This document shows, piece by piece, positions 12,529-17,138 of a stretch of 17,138 nt of DNA. Origin of the DNA: an uncultured Bacteriovoracaceae bacterium (GTDB lineage Bacteria > Bdellovibrionota > Bacteriovoracia > Bacteriovoracales > Bacteriovoracaceae). The first letter of the stretch is position 1. Each line of letters begins with the position of its first letter. The position numbers and the translations under genes were made by a program. The notes under the pieces were generated by a model, which had not been told where the DNA came from, ran no database searches, and worked only from the letters and a program-made list of their open reading frames with translations. Location: assembly GCA_937923325.1 (NCBI GenBank), contig CAKZUQ010000022.1, positions 1 to 17,138 on the forward strand, written 5' to 3'.

Positions 12529-13324
12529 TTTCAATATTTGGAGAGCTATAGATCGTCTAAACAAAGAATATTCGATTGACAGAGAGCTTGTTTTACAAGG
12601 GACTAACATCAAAAGAGGTTCTGAGCTAACAGCTTTCGATCTTTTACAAATTTCAAAAAATCTAAAAGTCGATTGTAAGAACTTACTTACGGCAAACCTA
12701 GACCTTGAAGTTCTATCTGCACATCTCAAAGGAGAAAACTTACAAATCCCTGACAAATACCTCAAAGGAATGTTTTCGAGTTCTACCTCTCTAAAGAACA
12801 CAGTCAACCAATTTAAACGCTTTGGAATGAAAGAATATATTCTAAAGAAATTACAGATCGATGAAACATATCTAAATGAACACAGGGGCATCTCTGTTTT
12901 AGCTGTGAACGATGCCTTAAAAGAAGCTGAATTATTCCTGACAGATTCCGACTTACAAAACTACTCAAGAGCAAATGCAAATGATTTTTACACAAGTGAG
13001 TTTGGAAAGTATGTCAGAGAAAACATGAGTAAGAATAATGTTATTGATACTATAATAGATTTTGTTCACCTCGTGGAGCAGAACTGGAGCTATAAAATTA
13101 TTTCTCGTAACATACTTGGACAATACGTAATATCAACATCTCAATCAAAAAGAATGAATGACCTAAACCTCGGAATTACATTTACTACACCTACAATCAA
13201 CAAGATGAGAATATATTTTTTTTATTACTTCTTAGAGCTATGTGGGTTTAGTGGACAAAAAGTAGAAATCATATCTCAAAACTTTGATTCTAATTCTACA
13301 ATGCTTTTCTCAATTCAACTCTAA
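12512..13324 (+). CDS. Paralogue of the upstream regulator, DNA-binding motif eroded
   Basis: 270 residues from TTG 12512, with AAAGGA (12499-12504) seven bases upstream. It aligns with the preceding protein along much of its length: NIWRAIDRLNKEYSI against NITRALRKHYSI, LQIPDKYLKGMFSSSTSLKN against FKIPKIYSKYMGSTVRT, and FGMKEYILKKLQIDETYL against LGEQATKDLLKSLDVDPDYF. The segment that is the recognition helix in the first protein reads LVLQGTNIKRGSELTAFDLL here, without the S-x-x-x-L-S-x-x-E pattern, so DNA binding is doubtful. The C-terminal third (about 190-270) is predicted alpha/beta and may be a ligand pocket. It may form a heterodimer with the upstream protein, as sensor or antagonist. 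It ends with a 4-bp overlap with the convergent acyltransferase. Confidence 0.55.
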   Translation: MPTAHSFNIWRAIDRLNKEYSIDRELVLQGTNIKRGSELTAFDLLQISKNLKVDCKNLLTANLDLEVLSAHLKGENLQIPDKYLKGMFSSSTSLKNTVNQFKRFGMKEYILKKLQIDETYLNEHRGISVLAVNDALKEAELFLTDSDLQNYSRANANDFYTSEFGKYVRENMSKNNVIDTIIDFVHLVEQNWSYKIISRNILGQYVISTSQSKRMNDLNLGITFTTPTINKMRIYFFYYFLELCGFSGQKVEIISQNFDSNSTMLFSIQL

Positions 13325-14076
13325 GCAGACTTAATGCTCCTGACATCTACATTGCTTGTAAACTCTTTTCTGTTGGCCCACATATTTTTATATGCCTGAT
13401 AGTGATCAAGTGAGCTACAATCGATACCATAATTTTCTGAGATCATAATCCTAACATCAAGATCAGATAAAGATGCCATTTTAAAAGTGGGGACTAATAA
13501 AGTGTCTTTTATATACAAATCTTTAAAACCAACATCTTCAAACGTTTGATCTATTTTGCATAATGTATTTACACCATGGACAATATTAGGAATCTTATTA
13601 TCAGAATAAAAAGATTCAAAGCTATAAGTAATAAAACCAAAAAGGAATTTCCTTAAAGACTTAGGTAAGTCTGGATCAATTGAAAATCCATTACTATATG
13701 CAACTCCCTCCTCTTTAATTTTTTCAACCCATGTATTTAATGCATATGCATGCAAATAATGATCTATTTTAATATCACTCCCAAACAGATGGTCAAAAAT
13801 AGGAAATGAACACTTTGCATATTCACAATTCTTATAAGTAATGGTCTTAATAGCTGTCAGCACTTTTAATGGATCACTTTTTTGAGAAATAAGAATATGG
13901 CTTGAATAGTAGTCTAGTTTATCATTAGGACAAATGCTTGATTCATTGTAAAAGCTCTTATAACCTCTTAGCTTCATCCCCCAAGTTGACGACAAAACTC
14001 TTTGAACTTCTGGTACCGAATCAAATATCTCATAAGTATCTTTTATAACAATTACTTGGAATGAGTTTATATCCAT
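13321..14076 (-). CDS. Putative LuxI/GNAT-like N-acyltransferase
   Basis: 251 residues, cytoplasmic. The layout recalls acyl-homoserine-lactone synthases and N-acyl-amino-acid synthases: an N-terminal helix with VQRVLSSTWGMKLRGY (24-39), an acidic turn DKLDYYSSHILIS (52-64) like the D-x-x-D-Y/x-x-x-H motif of that group, a strand KVLTAIKTI (71-79), then SNGFSIDPDLPKSLRKFLFG (128-147) and a helix, as in the GNAT acyl-CoA/ACP-binding core. C-terminal strands follow. Sequence similarity is only at motif level, so any GNAT-fold acyltransferase is possible. Start ATG 14076 has GAAGG six bases upstream. A 10-bp palindrome ATAATATTAT (14121-14130) lies in its upstream region. It is convergent with the sensor pair, which may detect its product (inference). 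Confidence 0.45.
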   Translation of the reverse strand: MDINSFQVIVIKDTYEIFDSVPEVQRVLSSTWGMKLRGYKSFYNESSICPNDKLDYYSSHILISQKSDPLKVLTAIKTITYKNCEYAKCSFPIFDHLFGSDIKIDHYLHAYALNTWVEKIKEEGVAYSNGFSIDPDLPKSLRKFLFGFITYSFESFYSDNKIPNIVHGVNTLCKIDQTFEDVGFKDLYIKDTLLVPTFKMASLSDLDVRIMISENYGIDCSSLDHYQAYKNMWANRKEFTSNVDVRSIKSA

Positions 14077-14257
14077 AAGTTACCTTCAACTATATAAAAA
14101 CTATGTTTATTAAGAATCGGATAATATTATATGATAACAAAAGATTTTCACATATTTGATGAACTTAGAAGGCAATAGATGAAAAAATCTTCAAGAACTG
14201 CCACATTATGTTACCAATATTGTATAAAATCGTAAGAATATTAAGAAAAAGTTAAAT

Positions 14258-15235
14258 TCAAACGGTCCAAGTGTTACCAGACTCAAGAAGATCTTGAACT
14301 GAGAAAGTGGATGTCTTTGCATGTTTAATTTGTGTTTTCAAGTCTTCTTCATAGACAGGTGTATCTAACTGTTCATAGATCGTTCCAAGAGCAACAGGCA
14401 GCTCTGAACTCTTCGCAGCTAAAAGAGACGCCAAAACTTTGTTATGCTTATCGTGAACTAGAACATTCTCATCATTAGAACTCACAACCTTAAGAGTAAA
14501 TCCATCCAAGGCAAGACCTTTATCTAAGTCTTTACCAAAGATCATTTTTTCACCATGAACAAGCCTGATAGATGCATCATCTCTAGTTACTCTATTCGTA
14601 TACTCGTCATGAACTTTATCATTAAATATTACACAATTTTGAAATACTTCTATTATTGAAGAACCTTTATGAGCATTAGAGTTCATAAAAACCTCAGTCA
14701 TATGCTTAGGGTCAGTATCTATTGTTCTAGCAAAAAAAGTACTTCCACAGCCTAAAATAAAATCTGCAGGGTGAAATGGTCTATCAATACTTCCCATTGG
14801 TGAAGATTTTGTTTTTAAACCTTTTGAAGATGTAGGAGAATACTGACCTTTTGTTAATCCATAAATTTCATTATTAAAAAGTATTAAATTAAGATCCACG
14901 TTTCTTCTTATAAGATGTGCAAAGTGATTTGCACCAATAGATAATCCATCACCATCACCAGTTATAACCCACAAGCTTAAATCTGGATTTTGGGATTTTA
15001 AACCTGTTGCAAAAGCTGGAGCTCTACCGTGAATGGTATGCATTCCATAACTTCCCATATAATAAGGAAATCGAGAAGAACAACCGATTCCAGAAACAAC
15101 TGCAACATCTTTTGGAGCTAAGCCAATCTTGGCCATAGACTGCTGAACACTTGATAAGATTGCATAATCACCACAACCAGGGCACCACTTAACTTGTTGA
15201 TCACTTACGAAATCTTTTTTCTTATATATACTCAT
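14258..15235 (-). CDS. korB: 2-oxoacid:ferredoxin oxidoreductase, beta subunit (thiamine-PP binding)
   Basis: 325 residues. WCPGCGDY gives Cys18 and Cys21, GIGCSS Cys52, and FQNCVIFN Cys201, the four [4Fe-4S] ligands of the KorB/OFOR beta family. Thiamine diphosphate and Mg binding is shown by GDGDG (93-97) and NNEIYGLTKGQ (121-131). With the alpha-gamma subunit it oxidatively decarboxylates a 2-oxoacid (probably 2-oxoglutarate) with CoA, passing electrons to ferredoxin. It starts within the end of korA (ATGA overlap, 15232-15235), with AAGG six bases upstream. No separate ferredoxin-like delta subunit is seen. Confidence 0.92.
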   Translation of the reverse strand: MSIYKKKDFVSDQQVKWCPGCGDYAILSSVQQSMAKIGLAPKDVAVVSGIGCSSRFPYYMGSYGMHTIHGRAPAFATGLKSQNPDLSLWVITGDGDGLSIGANHFAHLIRRNVDLNLILFNNEIYGLTKGQYSPTSSKGLKTKSSPMGSIDRPFHPADFILGCGSTFFARTIDTDPKHMTEVFMNSNAHKGSSIIEVFQNCVIFNDKVHDEYTNRVTRDDASIRLVHGEKMIFGKDLDKGLALDGFTLKVVSSNDENVLVHDKHNKVLASLLAAKSSELPVALGTIYEQLDTPVYEEDLKTQIKHAKTSTFSVQDLLESGNTWTV

Positions 15236-17073
15236 TTTAAACCTTCAAGTTTTTGTTCGATCATTCCTTTAAGTTCTCTAATTTGAAATGGTCTTCCCTG
15301 TACCTTTGTGTATGAATCAAATTTGTAGTCATGAAACTTACTTTGTAGGATATCTCTCATTTGACCTTTATTTAACTCACACACAATAATTTTTTTGTAG
15401 TTGCTAAATATATCACTCATATTTTTAGGCATTGGGCTTATATAGTTTATGTGAACAAGTGCTACAGACTTTCCATCTTCTTCGAGTTCTTTAACTGCTT
15501 GGTGAGTAGCACCATAAGTTCCCCCCCAAGATACAATTAAAATATCAGCCGATTTTTTACCTTCAACTTCTTGCATAGGAATATTGCTCGCAACAAGATT
15601 AACTTTTTCAGCTCTTATATCAACCATCTTTTGATGATTATCTGGATCATAAGATACATTTCCAGTATCAACTTCTTTTTCAAGTCCACCAATCCTATGC
15701 ATAACATTTTCCATCCCAGGAATCGCCCAAGGTCTAACTAGATTTTTATCTCTTAGATAAGGAAGAAAAGCTTTATCTTCAAAGTCTTTAGGGTTAACAA
15801 ATTTTGTCTTAATTTTTTTATAGTCTTTATCAACATTTGGTATTTTCCATGGCTGTGAGCCATTAGCTATAAAGCCATCAGTTAACAAGATTACAGGAGT
15901 CATGTGTTCCAAAGTTAATCTAGCGGCCTCGTATGCCATATGAAAGCAATCAGAAGGAGTTTTAGCTGCAAGCACGATCAATGGACTTTCACCATTTCTA
16001 CCATAAATGGCCATATTTAAATCTGATTGCTCTGTTTTAGTTGGTAAACCTGTACTGGGACCGCCCCTTTGGACATCAACTACGATAAGAGGGAGCTCAT
16101 AAATCATAGCTAAATTTAATGCCTCTGATTTTAGAGCTATACCCGGTCCAGAAGAAGTAGTAATACCAAGAGCTCCACCAAAGCTTGCTCCTATTGCACT
16201 TGAAATACCTGCAATCTCATCTTCAGCTTGAAAAGTTTTTACGCCAAAACTTTTAAGAGAAGAAAGTTCATGAAGAATATCTGAAGCAGGTGTAATTGGA
16301 TAAGAACCTAAAAATAGATTTATACCAGCTTTATCGGCGGCATTAACAAGTCCCCATGCAAGGGCCGTATTACCATTTATCTGTCTATATAATCCCTTAT
16401 CGATAGTAGCCTTTTCGACAACGAATCTTTCACCAAAAGCTTCGATTGTATCTGCGTAATTATAACCTGCTCTAAGAGCAGCTATATTCGCCTCTATAAC
16501 ATTATCTTTTCCACTAAATTTTTTTGCAATCCATTCTTCAGTAGGAATAAGATCTCTTGAGTACATAAAATAAGTCATACCAAGGGCGTAAAAGTTTTTA
16601 CATCTAACTTTAAGTTTCGTATCTAGGTCAATATGACCTAAGGCTTCTTTAGTTTGAGTTGTTATATTTGCTTTAATAACCATGAAATCATCTAAAAGAT
16701 GCGTGTCTAATGGATCTGTTTCATAGTCAGCTTTTTTAAAATTTAAACTTGTAAAGGCATCAACGTTAACAATAATTATTGCACCTTTTTTAAGCTCTGG
16801 TAGACTGGCCTTTAAAGCAGCAGGATTCATTGCAACTAAAACATCAGGTGCATCACCAGGAGTAGAGACTTCTCCAGATCCAATATTTACTTGAAATCCC
16901 GAAACTCCAGCAACCGTTCCTTGAGGAGCACGAATTTCAGCAGGAAAATCGGGGAAAGTTGATAAGTCATTTCCCATGTAAGCAGATGTGTTAGAGAACT
17001 GTGTTCCCGTAAGTTGCATACCATCACCAGAATCTCCAGAGAATCTAATAACAACATTTTTTATACTATGCAT
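15232..17073 (-). CDS. korA: 2-oxoacid:ferredoxin oxidoreductase, fused gamma-alpha subunit
   Basis: 613 residues from ATG 17073, chosen because AAGG (17082-17079) lies five bases upstream; an in-frame ATG at 17106 lies before a -10 box and adds only MFKYIIKNKAF. The gamma domain comes first (1-190: VVIRFSGDSGDGMQLTG, then AEIRAPQGTVAGVSGFQ). The alpha (pyrimidine-binding) domain begins near 233 with GNTALAWGL, has YPITPASD (258-265), SSGPGI (307-312) and RGGPSTGLPT (336-345), and ends in the domain II-like part (ADILIVSWGGTYGATHQAVK to the C-terminus). YPITP with the gamma-alpha fusion is typical of 2-oxoglutarate:ferredoxin oxidoreductases, though 2-oxoacid specificity cannot be read with certainty. 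Operon partner korB overlaps by 4 bp. Confidence 0.92.
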   Translation of the reverse strand: MHSIKNVVIRFSGDSGDGMQLTGTQFSNTSAYMGNDLSTFPDFPAEIRAPQGTVAGVSGFQVNIGSGEVSTPGDAPDVLVAMNPAALKASLPELKKGAIIIVNVDAFTSLNFKKADYETDPLDTHLLDDFMVIKANITTQTKEALGHIDLDTKLKVRCKNFYALGMTYFMYSRDLIPTEEWIAKKFSGKDNVIEANIAALRAGYNYADTIEAFGERFVVEKATIDKGLYRQINGNTALAWGLVNAADKAGINLFLGSYPITPASDILHELSSLKSFGVKTFQAEDEIAGISSAIGASFGGALGITTSSGPGIALKSEALNLAMIYELPLIVVDVQRGGPSTGLPTKTEQSDLNMAIYGRNGESPLIVLAAKTPSDCFHMAYEAARLTLEHMTPVILLTDGFIANGSQPWKIPNVDKDYKKIKTKFVNPKDFEDKAFLPYLRDKNLVRPWAIPGMENVMHRIGGLEKEVDTGNVSYDPDNHQKMVDIRAEKVNLVASNIPMQEVEGKKSADILIVSWGGTYGATHQAVKELEEDGKSVALVHINYISPMPKNMSDIFSNYKKIIVCELNKGQMRDILQSKFHDYKFDSYTKVQGRPFQIRELKGMIEQKLEGLK

Positions 17074-17078
17074 AAAAG

Positions 17079-17095
17079 CCTTGTTTTTTATTATA
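17079..17095 (-). promoter_or_regulatory. Candidate -10 box and ribosome site of korAB
   Basis: On the minus strand TATAAT (17095-17090) would start transcription near 17083, just before the Shine-Dalgarno AAGG (17082-17079) and ATG 17073. No convincing -35 was found in the 40 bases left in the window. Confidence 0.35.
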
Positions 17096-17138
17096 TATTT
17101 GAACATATTTATAGATATTTTTGAACGTTTTGAAAAGC

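Noticed and set aside
12484..12995. Minus-strand open frames opposite the second regulator.
   Set aside because: They are low-complexity, Cys/Ser/Arg-rich shadows of a well-supported gene on the plus strand, with no start signal.
1..17138. CRISPR array, tRNA or rRNA gene.
   Set aside because: No regularly spaced identical repeats, no complete cloverleaf sequence and no rRNA signature were seen on either strand.

Overview
The window is strongly AT-rich and comes from a Gram-negative-type bacterium. I recognise no ribosomal or tRNA gene, so the taxon stays open. The mix of a fused gamma-alpha 2-oxoacid:ferredoxin oxidoreductase, RF3, RHS debris, many toxin-antitoxin (TA) modules and XRE-type regulators with long sensor-like C-termini would suit a Bdellovibrionota/Bacteriovoracales-type predator. 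That is an inference from gene style only.

Region 1 (1-7376) is an accretion zone on the 5' side of prfC. Pieces of RHS/YD-repeat genes (1-243, 1801-1929, 5107-5386, 6100-6141, 6711-6830) alternate with small TA modules: a BrnT/BrnA-like pair (337-868), a HigB/HigA-like pair (1176-1764), an AbiE-like nucleotidyltransferase pair (4877-3153, minus strand), a second BrnT/BrnA-like pair (5517-6060) and a decapitated toxin with an intact antitoxin (6135-6637). It also holds a broken tyrosine integrase, a membrane-protein pseudogene and a piece of a ribbon-helix-helix antitoxin. The first 36 nt of prfC occur twice, at 976-1011 and 7377-7412, with one synonymous difference. The left copy keeps a good Shine-Dalgarno but runs into a stop after 18 codons; the right copy starts the intact gene. 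This is the layout left when an integrative element enters the 5' end of prfC and regenerates it, so about 6.4 kb (975-7376) looks like a fossil integrative element.

Region 2 (7377-9448) is ordinary: prfC (peptide chain release factor 3), convergent with and overlapping by 4 bp a secreted thioredoxin-fold protein.

Region 3 (9554-14076) is the most unusual gene set. It has an E1/ThiF-like adenylating-enzyme homologue resembling the ThiF half of Rv1355c-type proteins, an alpha/beta hydrolase, two overlapping paralogous regulators (one with an XRE helix-turn-helix, one with that motif eroded) and an acyltransferase that looks LuxI/GNAT-like. They form two convergent pairs with overlapping 3' ends. 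I infer a possible small-molecule (acyl-amino-acid or autoinducer-like) synthesis, turnover and sensing cassette; nothing in the sequence proves the product.

Region 4 (14258-17073, minus strand) is a two-gene operon, korA-korB, for a 2-oxoacid (probably 2-oxoglutarate):ferredoxin oxidoreductase, coupled by a 4-bp overlap.

Across the TA modules a regulatory pattern recurs: an inverted or direct repeat sits on the promoter, three of the four promoters place the predicted transcription start at or within a few bases of the first gene's start codon, and the toxin-first pairs give the antitoxin a strong internal Shine-Dalgarno.
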